A DNA stretch of 64,000 nt, taken from assembly GCA_021323915.1 (NCBI GenBank), contig JAJPKB010000256.1, positions 1 through 64,000 of the forward strand, read 5' to 3'. Each line of letters starts with the position of its first letter. Within the stretch, counting starts at the first letter, position 1. Under the pieces are notes generated by a model. The model had not been told where the DNA came from. It made no database searches and saw nothing but the letters and a program-made list of their open reading frames with translations. Both the position numbers and the translations under genes were made by a program. Source of the stretch: Chloroflexota bacterium. GTDB lineage: Bacteria > Chloroflexota > UBA6077 > FW602-bin22 > CADDYW01. Shown piece after piece: positions 47,348-56,520 of the stretch.

Positions 47348-48376
47348 GTGAGAATCGGCGTCCTCACCGGGGGGGGCGACTGCCCGGGCTTGAATCCCGC
47401 GATCCGGGCCGTCGTTCGGCGTGCGGATCACTATGGTTACGAAGTACTCGGAATTCACAACGGCTGGGCCGGTTTGCTGGGCGAAGGAAGCATCGAGCCG
47501 TTGTCGGTTCGGGATGTCTCGGGCATCCTTCCCCTGGGCGGGACCGTGCTCGGCACTTCTCGGACGAATCCCTTCAAGAATCCCGATCACGTGCAGCAGG
47601 TTCACGCCAATTTCGAGCGGCATCGTCTGGACGCGTTGGTGGCGATCGGCGGGGACGACACCCTTGGCGTGGCGGCCAAGCTCTACGAACAGGGTGCGCG
47701 CGTCGTGGGGATTCCCAAGACGATGGACAACGACGTGAACGGAACCGATTACACCATCGGTTTCAACTCGGCGGTGACGATCGTCGCGGACGCCCTGGAT
47801 AAGCTGCACACCACGGCGAGCTCGCACCATCGCGTGCTGGTCGTCGAGGTGATGGGACGGGATGCCGGCTGGGTCGCCGTCGTCGGAGGACTGGCCGGTG
47901 GCGCCGACTTCATTCTCATTCCGGAGCGGCCAACCAACGTCGAAACGGTGTGCAAGCACCTCCAGCGGCGCCGCGAGATGGGGAAGGACTTCAGCATCAT
48001 CGTGGTATCCGAGGGCGCGGTCGTCCCAGACCTGCAAACCACCGACGAGAGCAGCACCGACCAGTTCGGGCATGTGCGGCTCGACCGTCGAAATATCGGC
48101 GAGCTGGTGGGCCGCGAGATCGAGCGTCGGACGGGCTTCGAGACGCGGGTGACCGTCCTTGGCCACCTCCAGCGCGGCGGCACGCCATCTCTCTTCGATC
48201 GTGTCCTGGCGACCCGCTATGGCGTGGCCGCCGTGGATTACGTCAACGAGGGGAAGTTCGGCTACATGCCGGCGCTTCGCGGGGTCGACATCGTGCCGTG
48301 CAAGCTCTCCGACGCGGTCTCGTCCAATCGTCGAGTTGACCTCAATCTCTACGAGCTCGCGCAGCTCTTCTACTGA
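47348..48376 (+). CDS. pfkA: 6-phosphofructokinase, predicted PPi-type by active-site residues
   Basis: MRIGVLTGGGDCPGLNPAIRAVV, IGGDDTLGVAAKL, GIPKTMDNDVNGTDYTIGFNSA, VEVMGRDAGWVAVVGG. Confidence 0.93.
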   Translation: MRIGVLTGGGDCPGLNPAIRAVVRRADHYGYEVLGIHNGWAGLLGEGSIEPLSVRDVSGILPLGGTVLGTSRTNPFKNPDHVQQVHANFERHRLDALVAIGGDDTLGVAAKLYEQGARVVGIPKTMDNDVNGTDYTIGFNSAVTIVADALDKLHTTASSHHRVLVVEVMGRDAGWVAVVGGLAGGADFILIPERPTNVETVCKHLQRRREMGKDFSIIVVSEGAVVPDLQTTDESSTDQFGHVRLDRRNIGELVGREIERRTGFETRVTVLGHLQRGGTPSLFDRVLATRYGVAAVDYVNEGKFGYMPALRGVDIVPCKLSDAVSSNRRVDLNLYELAQLFY

Positions 48377-49436
48377 TCTTTCGTTCCAAGCGAACGATCC
48401 GCCGGTCCAGGTCGTCACTTGGCGCGAGTCCGGGCAGGAGCAGGGCGCGCTTCGCATAGACGAGCGCCTGCTCCGGACGTCGGATTTCATGCTCGTATAG
48501 CTTCGCAAGCTCGATGGCCGCCGTTGCCGCGCGATCGGACGTGTGACGCGATAGGGCGTCGAATAGCTGGATCGCCCGGTCGGTATCGTTCGCCTTTCGG
48601 GCGAGCGAGGCGAGTCGATAGAGAGCTTCCGCGCGCTCGCCGGAGGCCGCGCCGACGAGCGCCGACTCGTAGCACCGTCGTGCCCGATCCCCGTGGCCGG
48701 CGGCTTCGAGCAGTCGACCGACGCCAAGGAGGTCGCTGGGCGTTGTCTGGCGGTCAGCCGCATGATCGCCGAGCAGACGTCCCATGACCCCGGCCAGCCG
48801 CGCCAGGCTGACGATGTCCTGCCAGTTGTGGTCGAGAACCGGCTCGATGAGACCGCGGTTCTCCTCGCGAAGATAGGCGTAATATCGCGGCGGAATGTCA
48901 TCTCCCGGAACGTCGCTCTCGCGAACGATTCCCAATACCCTCGCCTCCAGGGTGGTCAGGTTTCCTCGCCCGAGCCGCCGTCGCCAGATTTGACGGGCGG
49001 GATGGAGTAGATCGACGTGGCGCGACGGCAGCGGAGGATGAAGGCGATGCATCCGATAACGGCTCACCAGCATCGGAGCGTCAAATCGTTTGCCGTTAAA
49101 CGTGAAGATGCGATCGAATCGTCCAAGGTAATCGGCGATGGCTTCGAGCATCGCTCGCTCGCCTCCTGGATCGGACAAAAAGAACTGCCTGACGGTGAAA
49201 CCGTGCTCGTCGAGGTGGCCCAGACCGACCAGGATGACCAGGGTACCCGCCGTGAGGCCGAGTCCGGTCGTTTCCACGTCAAGGAAGGCGCTTGCCTCGC
49301 CGCCCGTTGCGCGATCGAGCACCGAGACGAGGGAGGAGGAAAAGGTCGCGAGTGCCGCGATGCCATCGTCGACCGCCGATCGCCGCTCGATGATCTCAAA
49401 CGTCGACGGGCGCGGACCCGACGCTGCGATCTCCAT
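48342..49436 (-). CDS. YprB/MrfB-like DEDD exonuclease domain protein with C-terminal helical repeats
   Basis: ASAFLDVETTGLGLTAGTLVILVGLGHLDEHGFTVRQFFL, RIFTFNGKRFDAPMLVSRYRMH, DIPPRYYAYLREENRGLIEPVLDHNWQDIVSLARL. Confidence 0.88.
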   Translation of the reverse strand: MEIAASGPRPSTFEIIERRSAVDDGIAALATFSSSLVSVLDRATGGEASAFLDVETTGLGLTAGTLVILVGLGHLDEHGFTVRQFFLSDPGGERAMLEAIADYLGRFDRIFTFNGKRFDAPMLVSRYRMHRLHPPLPSRHVDLLHPARQIWRRRLGRGNLTTLEARVLGIVRESDVPGDDIPPRYYAYLREENRGLIEPVLDHNWQDIVSLARLAGVMGRLLGDHAADRQTTPSDLLGVGRLLEAAGHGDRARRCYESALVGAASGERAEALYRLASLARKANDTDRAIQLFDALSRHTSDRAATAAIELAKLYEHEIRRPEQALVYAKRALLLPGLAPSDDLDRRIVRLERKISRRAARARRD

Positions 49437-49448
49437 GGATCAGTCGGA

Positions 49449-51713
49449 TCAGCCGTGCCGAGGCGCCGCGGCAAGTAAGCCGCGCAAGAGATCGAGCGCG
49501 ACCGCCTTCGCGCCGTCACCGTCGCCGGCAGGCGCGCCAATGCAGCTCGGACAACCGTCATCGCAAGGACAGGCGCGAACGACCTCGTAGGCGGCCTGAA
49601 TCAACTGGTCGTGACTGTGGTACAGCTTCTCGGCGAAGCCGACGCCGCCCGGGATGGCATCGTACAGAAAGAGGGTTGGCGTGTCGGTATAGGGGCTTCG
49701 CGTCTCCGCGTAGATTCCGAGATCGCCTGGGCTGCACATCAGGAACAGGGGCGCGACCTGCGCCAGGACGTGGCCCACGCCGGCCAGGCCGTGCTCGACC
49801 TCGCTCGGGCTTCCCTCGGCGGCGCCGCGCGGGAGCGTTAGCCAGAAGGCGCTCGTGTGGAAGGTATCCTCGGGAAGCCGGATCTTGCCCCAGCCGACGT
49901 TCTCGTGAGTGTCGAGCTTGATCTTCTTGAAAATCGTCGCGAGGAAGGTGACGCTCACCTCGCCCCAGGATCGCTGCCCGTCGAATGCGAATCGGTCGAG
50001 GACCGCCAACCGAACGGCGAGCTCGGCATCGGTGTAATAGTCCGCCTCGACGGACCGGACGAACGCCTTTTTCTCCTCCCAATCGAGGCGCAGGACTTCG
50101 AACTGGCGCCCAGCATGGAGATAGATGGCCTCATCGTGCAGCATCGTCGACGCGCTCGGTCGGTCCATCTCGCCAATGACCCGCGTGTTGGTCGGATCGG
50201 TCACGTCGACGATGACTACGTTCTCGCTTGCCGCGCTTCGCAAGCTCACTTCCTGGGCCGGGAACGCCTCGGCCATCCAGTACCAGCAATCGGCCGATCG
50301 GTACAGGATGCGCTCTTCGCACAGCCTCGTCAGTAGCTCGTCGAGCGGCGCCGAGCCGAAACGATCGCCCTCGCGAAACGGAAGCTCGAACGCGGCGCAC
50401 TTCACGTGACTCATCAGGATGAGTAAGTTGTCCGGGTTGATCAACCCGCTCTCGACGGGCGAGGAGAAGAAATAATCGGGATGACGGGCGACGAACTGAT
50501 CGAGCGGGTTGCTCGAAGCGACCAGGATCGCCAGCGACGGCGAGTCCCGCCGTCCAACTCTGCCGACCTGTTGCCAGGTGCTCGCCACCGTGCCGGGATA
50601 GCCAACCATCACACAGGCGTCCAGGCTGCCCACGTCGATGCCCAGCTCCAGGGCGTTTGTGCTGATGACCCCGATGATGCTGCCATCGCGCAGCCCGCGC
50701 TCGATCGCCCGCCGCTCATTCGGAAGATAACCACCACGGTATCCATGGATCGCCTGTTCGGGAAGGTAGGCCCGGTGGGCATCTTCCCGCAGGTAGCGCA
50801 ATAAGATCTCTACGCTCAATCGGCTCCGGGCGAAGACGATCGTGTGAATCCGGTTGGCGATCGTCTGCCCGGCGAGCCATCGGGCGGTATTGATCGACCC
50901 GGCGCGGATGCCGAGCGCCTGATTAACGACCGGGGGATTGTAAAAGATCAGGTGCTTTTCGCCGACCGGCGCACCGCTATCGACGATCGCCGTCGCCTCG
51001 TCTTCGATCAGCTTGCTGGCGAGATCCTCGGGGTTGGCGATGCTTGCCGAGGCGAGAATGAAGCGAGGCGAGGATCCGTAGTGAGCGCAGACCCGTTTGA
51101 GCCGTCGAATGACGTTGGCTACGTGTGACCCGAACACGCCACGGTAGACGTGCATCTCGTCGATCACGATGAATCGAAGGTTGGCGAACAGGCGATGCCA
51201 CTGCGTATGGTTCGGCAGGATACCGGTGTGGAGCATATCCGGATTCGTGATGACGACGTGGCCTGCCTGCTTCACGACTCGGCGCGCGTTCGCGGGGGTA
51301 TCTCCATCGTAGGTGTAGGTCTTGACGCCGACGTGCAGGCCGTCGACGATGCCCTGGAGCTCAGCCAGCTGATCCTGGGCCAGCGCTTTGGTGGGAAACA
51401 GATAGAGCGCACGGGACTCGAAATCGCTCAAGATGGCATTCAGAACCGGGAGGTTGTAGCAAAGCGTTTTTCCCGAGGCGGTCGGGGTGACGACAACGCA
51501 GTTTTCACCCCGGAGGATACGCTCGATCGCCTCCGCCTGATGGGTGTAGGGGCGTTCAATCCCGCGCTGCCCCATGGCGTTGACGATGCGCTCGTCCAAC
51601 CCGGTCGGCCACTCGGCGAATCGCGCGGGCCGTGCTGGCAGGCGGTGTATCGATTGAATATTTCGCGCGTGTTCGCCCGTCTGGATCCACTCGACGAGCT
51701 GGGCGGCATTCAT
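49449..51713 (-). CDS. YprA/MrfA-like DEAD/DEAH helicase with DUF1998 Zn-binding C-terminus
   Basis: YTHQAEAIERILRGENCVVVTPTASGKTLCYNLP, FIVIDEMHVYRGVFGSHVANVIRRL, QQVGRVGRRDSPSLAILVAS, C-terminal CPCDDGCPSCIG. Confidence 0.92.
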   Translation of the reverse strand: MNAAQLVEWIQTGEHARNIQSIHRLPARPARFAEWPTGLDERIVNAMGQRGIERPYTHQAEAIERILRGENCVVVTPTASGKTLCYNLPVLNAILSDFESRALYLFPTKALAQDQLAELQGIVDGLHVGVKTYTYDGDTPANARRVVKQAGHVVITNPDMLHTGILPNHTQWHRLFANLRFIVIDEMHVYRGVFGSHVANVIRRLKRVCAHYGSSPRFILASASIANPEDLASKLIEDEATAIVDSGAPVGEKHLIFYNPPVVNQALGIRAGSINTARWLAGQTIANRIHTIVFARSRLSVEILLRYLREDAHRAYLPEQAIHGYRGGYLPNERRAIERGLRDGSIIGVISTNALELGIDVGSLDACVMVGYPGTVASTWQQVGRVGRRDSPSLAILVASSNPLDQFVARHPDYFFSSPVESGLINPDNLLILMSHVKCAAFELPFREGDRFGSAPLDELLTRLCEERILYRSADCWYWMAEAFPAQEVSLRSAASENVVIVDVTDPTNTRVIGEMDRPSASTMLHDEAIYLHAGRQFEVLRLDWEEKKAFVRSVEADYYTDAELAVRLAVLDRFAFDGQRSWGEVSVTFLATIFKKIKLDTHENVGWGKIRLPEDTFHTSAFWLTLPRGAAEGSPSEVEHGLAGVGHVLAQVAPLFLMCSPGDLGIYAETRSPYTDTPTLFLYDAIPGGVGFAEKLYHSHDQLIQAAYEVVRACPCDDGCPSCIGAPAGDGDGAKAVALDLLRGLLAAAPRHG

Positions 51714-51818
51714 GGCGGGGATTGTACCGGGCGAACGCCTGGCATTGCAAGCCGGACGGCACGTTTATTGCGCACCGGAGCGAATTTTCAGACTATCGTC
51801 AGATCCCAGGAGGAAGAG

Positions 51819-52295
51819 ATGGCTGATGAAGTCCGGGGCGAGAGCTTCGAAGGGCGAGAGCCGTATCGCCAGACGCCGCCAGAGCCGCGCGTCTACTGGT
51901 TGGGCGACCATGAACGGTTACCTGGCCAGGCCCCATCCCGGTCGGACGACGACATCCGTCGCGACGTGGAGACAGCCTTGTTTTATGACGACGCGGTTAG
52001 CTCGCTCGGAATCCAGGTATCCGTTCAGGGCGGTATCGTCACGTTGAACGGAACGGCTAGCTCGGACCTGGCAAAGCACCTGGCCGGGGAAGATGCCTGG
52101 AAGGTTGGCGGCGTTCGGGACGTGAAGAACGAGCTACAGGTACATGAATCGCCAACTCCCAGCCGCGCCGCTGGTCAGGACATGGTCTCGACGAAGCCAC
52201 CGGCCGCGATCAACGGCGAGCCTCCGGCCGAGGATCTCGCGAAGCACAATCAGCCGTTGGCTAACCAACCCGGGCAGTCAATAGGACGCGACTGA
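51819..52295 (+). CDS. BON domain protein
   Basis: DDDIRRDVETALFYDDAVSSLGIQVSVQGGIVTLNGTASSDLAKHLAGEDAWKVGGVRDVKNELQV. Confidence 0.85.
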   Translation: MADEVRGESFEGREPYRQTPPEPRVYWLGDHERLPGQAPSRSDDDIRRDVETALFYDDAVSSLGIQVSVQGGIVTLNGTASSDLAKHLAGEDAWKVGGVRDVKNELQVHESPTPSRAAGQDMVSTKPPAAINGEPPAEDLAKHNQPLANQPGQSIGRD

Positions 52296-52391
52296 CCGGG
52301 GGGCCGAGCGTTCCAACGAGCGGGCGTGACACTCGGCGGTTAACCCGACAGGCAAAACGTTCGCGCTCGTTCGTCTGCCACTCTGAAAATG

Positions 52392-52437
52392 GCGCAGGGG
52401 AGCGGCCAGGGCGGTTGCCCCGGCCGCTCCCCTGCGC
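52392..52437. terminator. Bidirectional terminator-like hairpin between convergent genes
   Basis: Perfect 16-bp arms gcgcaggggagcggcc (52392-52407) / ggccgctcccctgcgc (52422-52437) between a + gene ending at 52295 and a - gene ending at 52460; T-rich cattttc follows on the minus strand. Confidence 0.7.
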
Positions 52438-52459
52438 TCGCTTGACCGCCGGACGTAAC

Positions 52460-54442
52460 TTAGCTCGTGACGCCTAGCCCGCGGCCGCCGATCCCGAGCC
52501 CGTCGTTCGTGGCCTCGAACGATAGCGGGTTCGCGCGGAACAGGACGCGCGAGACGATAAGGTCCTGCTGGTCCGTCCGGAGCGACCCGGACGAGTTCTC
52601 GTGTCCGGGATCGAGGAGGAAGATTCCCTCGGACACCAGAAGGTCGATCCAGGCGCCCGCGTCTTCGAACGACCCGTGAAGGACGTCGGAAACCGCGGAC
52701 TGGAAGACCGTTCGCGAGACGGTGGGACGGTTCACCAGCATGCTCGCCAACCGTCGAATCAGGGTGTCGCGCAACGAGAGCAGCTCGATCACACGAGGCT
52801 CCTCGCGGTTGAGCCGCGCGACCGTGGTCGTTCCACCGGTTTTCAGGTTGGGAATCTGCTCGACGGTTAAGTATTCGCGCTCCTGAGCCAGGGCGATGGC
52901 GAGCTTCGCATCCTGGCGGGTCATCGCCATGGCCGGCAAGGCTCCGGGGCCAACCGTGCCAGCCATGCGGTTGAGAAGCTGAGACAACGCCATCCAGGCG
53001 AAGTGCGGGTGCCGATCCAGGAAATCGGCGAGTCGCACCACCGAAAACTCTCCCGCCCTGATCAGGCGGTCCTGATCGGATTCCCCGTCAGCACGATTCG
53101 GTTCTCCCCACGCCCCCGGCGTTTGCCGAAGGAGGGTCACCGTGATGCCTTCCTTACGAAAGTGTGGGACCTGATCTGCCTGGAGAAACCCGGCGTCGCT
53201 GAACCAGGTCAGCCAGTTCTTCGCCTGAACGTCGGATAGGCGAATCTGGGAGTCGTTGATCAACCGATCGACGACGACGCCGAACGCCAGGCCACGGCCT
53301 CCCTGGGGAACGATCTCGCCGACTCGGTTCCTGATCGTCCAGGCTCGCTCGACCATCGGATGCCGATGGTTGAGGTAGAAACGCCGCGCGATTCGCGTCG
53401 AGTCGGTTGGATCGTCGACGATTTCCTCGCGGATGACTGCCGTCTCTTTCGCATGGGAAAGCCAGGCTAGCTGCTCCTCGCGGGTCTGACCGAAGACCCC
53501 GGTCTCGTCAAGGAAGCCGAGAAAGCGAACGAAAGTAATGAAGGACCAGGAACGCGCCTGCAAGTAACGCGTGAGATGGATCGCGAGCGCCTCGAGACGG
53601 CTGACGTCGTTGCCGACCGGCGGGTCTCGGTCGTCGGCCGGGCCGGGGAAGCTATCCGCTTCCACGCTCTCTTCGGACCGAATCGAATCTGCGAGGCCAA
53701 GCATGTCGTCGATCCAGGCGACGTCGGTGGCGTTCCGAGCAAGAAGCTGATTCGTCGCGCCGTGGACTCCCCAAACGTAGACACGCTTTTGTCGCCGCAG
53801 GAGGGTCTCGAGAACCGTCAGATACCCTCCGTCGCCAGTGACCAGCACGTAGGTGTCGACGTCGTCGTACTCGTCGTCCTCGAGAACGTTGCGGATCGCG
53901 TCGCTGAGCTTGAGATCGGCGTTGTTTCGACCGGTGAGGTTGTAGTCGACTTGATAGCGAAGCTTGAGATACTCTTTGACTTGCCCGGCCGGCAGCCGCT
54001 CCCAATCTGCCACCGCGAGCGCGGCCTTGACCCAGCCGATTTCTTCGGCGGCGGATCGAATTTGAAGGGCCAGGGTTGCCGGCTCGATCCTTCGTCGAGC
54101 CAGCGGCTGGGCATCCGGAGGAAGCGATCGAACGAGGTCTTGAAGTGCAATGTACACGTTTTCGTGGTCGACGAAGATCGCGACGCGGTGCGTCTCTTCC
54201 GCGTCGCCGTTGCGCGACCGATACGGTAGGTGGTTGGCCGACCAGAGCAGCTCGTCGGTCTGAGCGTCGTTGAGGTCGAGCGCGCGGGCCAGATCGAGAA
54301 CGAGGCGTCGCTCGGGTGTTCGATACTCTCCACGTTCGATCTGGGCGACCATGTCGGGCTCGACGCCGATGGCCTGGGCAAGTCCCGCCGCCGTTCGACC
54401 GGCACTCTTTCGCAAACGGGCCAGAGTATCCCCAAACTCCAC
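52460..54442 (-). CDS. XRE-type HTH + NYN (PIN-like) nuclease domain protein with a long uncharacterised C-terminus
   Basis: N-terminal HTH DTLARLRKSAGRTAAGLAQAIGVEPDMVAQIERGEYRTP; NYN-like VAIFVDHENVYIAL...DLKLSDAIRNVLE...DTYVLVTGDGGYLTVLETLLRRQKRVYVWG; about 400 aa tail with possible winged-helix repeats. Confidence 0.8.
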   Translation of the reverse strand: MEFGDTLARLRKSAGRTAAGLAQAIGVEPDMVAQIERGEYRTPERRLVLDLARALDLNDAQTDELLWSANHLPYRSRNGDAEETHRVAIFVDHENVYIALQDLVRSLPPDAQPLARRRIEPATLALQIRSAAEEIGWVKAALAVADWERLPAGQVKEYLKLRYQVDYNLTGRNNADLKLSDAIRNVLEDDEYDDVDTYVLVTGDGGYLTVLETLLRRQKRVYVWGVHGATNQLLARNATDVAWIDDMLGLADSIRSEESVEADSFPGPADDRDPPVGNDVSRLEALAIHLTRYLQARSWSFITFVRFLGFLDETGVFGQTREEQLAWLSHAKETAVIREEIVDDPTDSTRIARRFYLNHRHPMVERAWTIRNRVGEIVPQGGRGLAFGVVVDRLINDSQIRLSDVQAKNWLTWFSDAGFLQADQVPHFRKEGITVTLLRQTPGAWGEPNRADGESDQDRLIRAGEFSVVRLADFLDRHPHFAWMALSQLLNRMAGTVGPGALPAMAMTRQDAKLAIALAQEREYLTVEQIPNLKTGGTTTVARLNREEPRVIELLSLRDTLIRRLASMLVNRPTVSRTVFQSAVSDVLHGSFEDAGAWIDLLVSEGIFLLDPGHENSSGSLRTDQQDLIVSRVLFRANPLSFEATNDGLGIGGRGLGVTS

Positions 54443-54601
54443 GAAACTACCTCCAAACCAGTCAGACCTGATGCTAGCCCGTCACGAGTTCGCGGACACT
54501 ATAGCATCGCTCCCTTGGGCTTGTCTATCGACGTTTCTCCTTCTTTCCCTCCGTCAGACAACAAGTTTCTTGCCAGCGCAAAAGCGCGCGCCCGCGCGGG
54601 G

Positions 54602-54607
54602 TATAAT
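54602..54607 (+). promoter_or_regulatory. Putative -10 box (TATAAT) for purC-purS
   Basis: ggggTATAATgatctgg about 33 nt before the purC ORF start. Confidence 0.45.
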
Positions 54608-54639
54608 GATCTGGACGGCGCCGAGGGGGAGCGAACCCA

Positions 54640-55584
54640 TTGCCCGCGTCGCCGATCGATGCGGCTGAGGTGGCAAACGTGTCCGAACTGTTGATGACTG
54701 AATCTCACCTCGGGGGCGTCCCGCTTCTTTTTCGCGGCAAGGTTCGGGATATCTACGATCTGGGCGATCGATTACTCCTCGTCGCCACCGATCGAATCTC
54801 CGCTTTCGACGTGGTATTACCCACTCCGATTCCCGACAAAGGAGTGGTGCTGACGCAGCTGAGCGCTTTCTGGTTCGGAAAGACCCGGTCGATTATTGCC
54901 AATCACTTGATCGGCGTAGCCGTCCGTGAATATCCGGAGCAGGTTCGCGAAGCCGTGGACGAGCTCGCGGGGCGGTCGATGCTTGTTTGGAAAACCCGAC
55001 GCATCGACGTCGAATGCGTCGTCCGTGGCTACCTTGCCGGATCGGCGTGGGCTGAGTACCGGCGAAGCGGAACGGTCTGCGGACAGGAGCTTCCCCCGGG
55101 CCTGGCGTGGAACGCGCGGCTGCCTAACCCGATCTTCACGCCGGCGACGAAGGCGGCGAGCGGCCACGACGAGAATATCAGCGTGGAACGCATGGCCGAC
55201 GTGGTAGGGTCCGAGCTCACCCAAAAGATCATCGAAGTGTCGCTCGCGCTGTACCGGTTCGCCCACGATTACGCGCGCAGCCGCGGGCTGATCCTTGCCG
55301 ACACGAAGCTCGAGTTCGGAATCCTCGACGACCGTCTGATTCTGATCGACGAGCTGCTCACGCCCGACTCGTCTCGGTACTGGGATCTGGAGCTCTACGA
55401 GCCCGGGCGTGAGCAGCCCAGTTTCGACAAGCAATACGTTCGCGATTGGCTCGATGCGAGCGGCTGGAACCGAAAGCCTCCGGCGCCGGTCCTTCCACCC
55501 GACGTCGTCGAGCGCACCAGTCAGAAGTACCGCGACGCCTACCGGCGAATCGTCGGGACGTCACTTCCAGGGAGCGCGCCGTGA
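54640..55584 (+). CDS. purC: Phosphoribosylaminoimidazole-succinocarboxamide synthase
   Basis: LLFRGKVRDIYDLGDRLLLVATDRISAFDVVLPTPIPDKGVVLTQLSAFWF, VECVVRGYLAGSAWAEYRRSGTVCG, DTKLEFGILDDRLILIDELLTPDSSRYWD. Confidence 0.95.
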   Translation: MPASPIDAAEVANVSELLMTESHLGGVPLLFRGKVRDIYDLGDRLLLVATDRISAFDVVLPTPIPDKGVVLTQLSAFWFGKTRSIIANHLIGVAVREYPEQVREAVDELAGRSMLVWKTRRIDVECVVRGYLAGSAWAEYRRSGTVCGQELPPGLAWNARLPNPIFTPATKAASGHDENISVERMADVVGSELTQKIIEVSLALYRFAHDYARSRGLILADTKLEFGILDDRLILIDELLTPDSSRYWDLELYEPGREQPSFDKQYVRDWLDASGWNRKPPAPVLPPDVVERTSQKYRDAYRRIVGTSLPGSAP

Positions 55585-55889
55585 GACGCTGGATTGCTCG
55601 GGTTCGGGTCGTTCTGAAGCCTGCCGTCAACGACCCGCAGGGCTTGGCGATCAAAGGGGGGCTGCACCAGCTCGGGTTCGGAGGAGTCGCGAGCGTGCGG
55701 GCCGGTAAGTTCTTCGAGTTGAGGCTCGAAGCGGCCGACCGCCAGTCGGCGGAGGCGCTCGTCGACAACATGTGCCGACGCCTGCTGTCGAACCCGGTCA
55801 TCGAGGACTTCACCTACGAAGTAGCGCCGGCGGAATCGGAGAGGTCGGACGCGATCGAAGCGGGAGCGGCATCCGATCCGTGCGCCTGA
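55581..55889 (+). CDS. purS: Phosphoribosylformylglycinamidine synthase subunit PurS
   Basis: WIARVRVVLKPAVNDPQGLAIKGGLHQLGFGGVASVRAGKFFELRLEAADRQSAEALVDNMCRRLLSNPVIEDFTYEV; GTG start overlaps the purC stop. Confidence 0.93.
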   Translation: MRRWIARVRVVLKPAVNDPQGLAIKGGLHQLGFGGVASVRAGKFFELRLEAADRQSAEALVDNMCRRLLSNPVIEDFTYEVAPAESERSDAIEAGAASDPCA

Positions 55890-55914
55890 ACGGGCTGTTG
55901 GGAGGGGCGATCGA

Positions 55915-56520
55915 TTAGCCGAGCGTCCCCTTCGTGCTTGGTACCGCATCGCCGAGGCGCGCATCCAGGCGAGTCGCGGCGTCGAGGGCACGGGCGAAGG
56001 CCTTGTAGAGGGCCTCGGCGCGGTGATGGCCATTCTGACCGGCGAGAATCCGGGCGTGCAGGGTTAGCCTGGCCTCGACGGCAAACGAGACCAGCATGTG
56101 TCGGACCAGATCGGAATCGAGAGTACCGAGCATTGGCTCGGCGATCGGCGCGTCGATCTCGCCGTGCCCGCGACCGCTGACGTCGACGACGGCCAGGGCG
56201 AGCGCCTCGTCGAGCGGAGCGTACGCGTGGGCGATCCGGACGATGCCGCGTCGGTCGCCGAGCGCCTGATCGAACGCGCGACCGAGCAGGATGGCCACGT
56301 CCTCGGCGGTATGGTGCGAGTCGATGTGAAGGTCGCCATCGGCCGTTACATTCAGGTCAAACATGCCGTGCCGCGCGACGGCATCCCAGAGGTGATCGAG
56401 GAAGCCGACGCCGGTGTGGATCGTCGCGGCGCCGCTGCCATCGACGTCGACGTCGACCGCGATCCGGGTCTCGCGGGTTACGCGCTCGAGGTGGGCGCGA
56501 CGAATCCGTTCGGTAGTCAT
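55915..56520 (-). CDS. hisB: Imidazoleglycerol-phosphate dehydratase
   Basis: HTGVGFLDHLWDAVARHGMFDLNVTADGDLHIDSHHTAEDVAILLGRAFDQALGD, NGHHRAEALYKAFARAL. Confidence 0.95.
   Translation of the reverse strand: MTTERIRRAHLERVTRETRIAVDVDVDGSGAATIHTGVGFLDHLWDAVARHGMFDLNVTADGDLHIDSHHTAEDVAILLGRAFDQALGDRRGIVRIAHAYAPLDEALALAVVDVSGRGHGEIDAPIAEPMLGTLDSDLVRHMLVSFAVEARLTLHARILAGQNGHHRAEALYKAFARALDAATRLDARLGDAVPSTKGTLG

Noticed and set aside
47240-48901. 553-aa minus-strand ORF
   Set aside because: Antisense to pfkA and overlapping the mrfB-like and sigma-factor genes; biased composition, no motifs.
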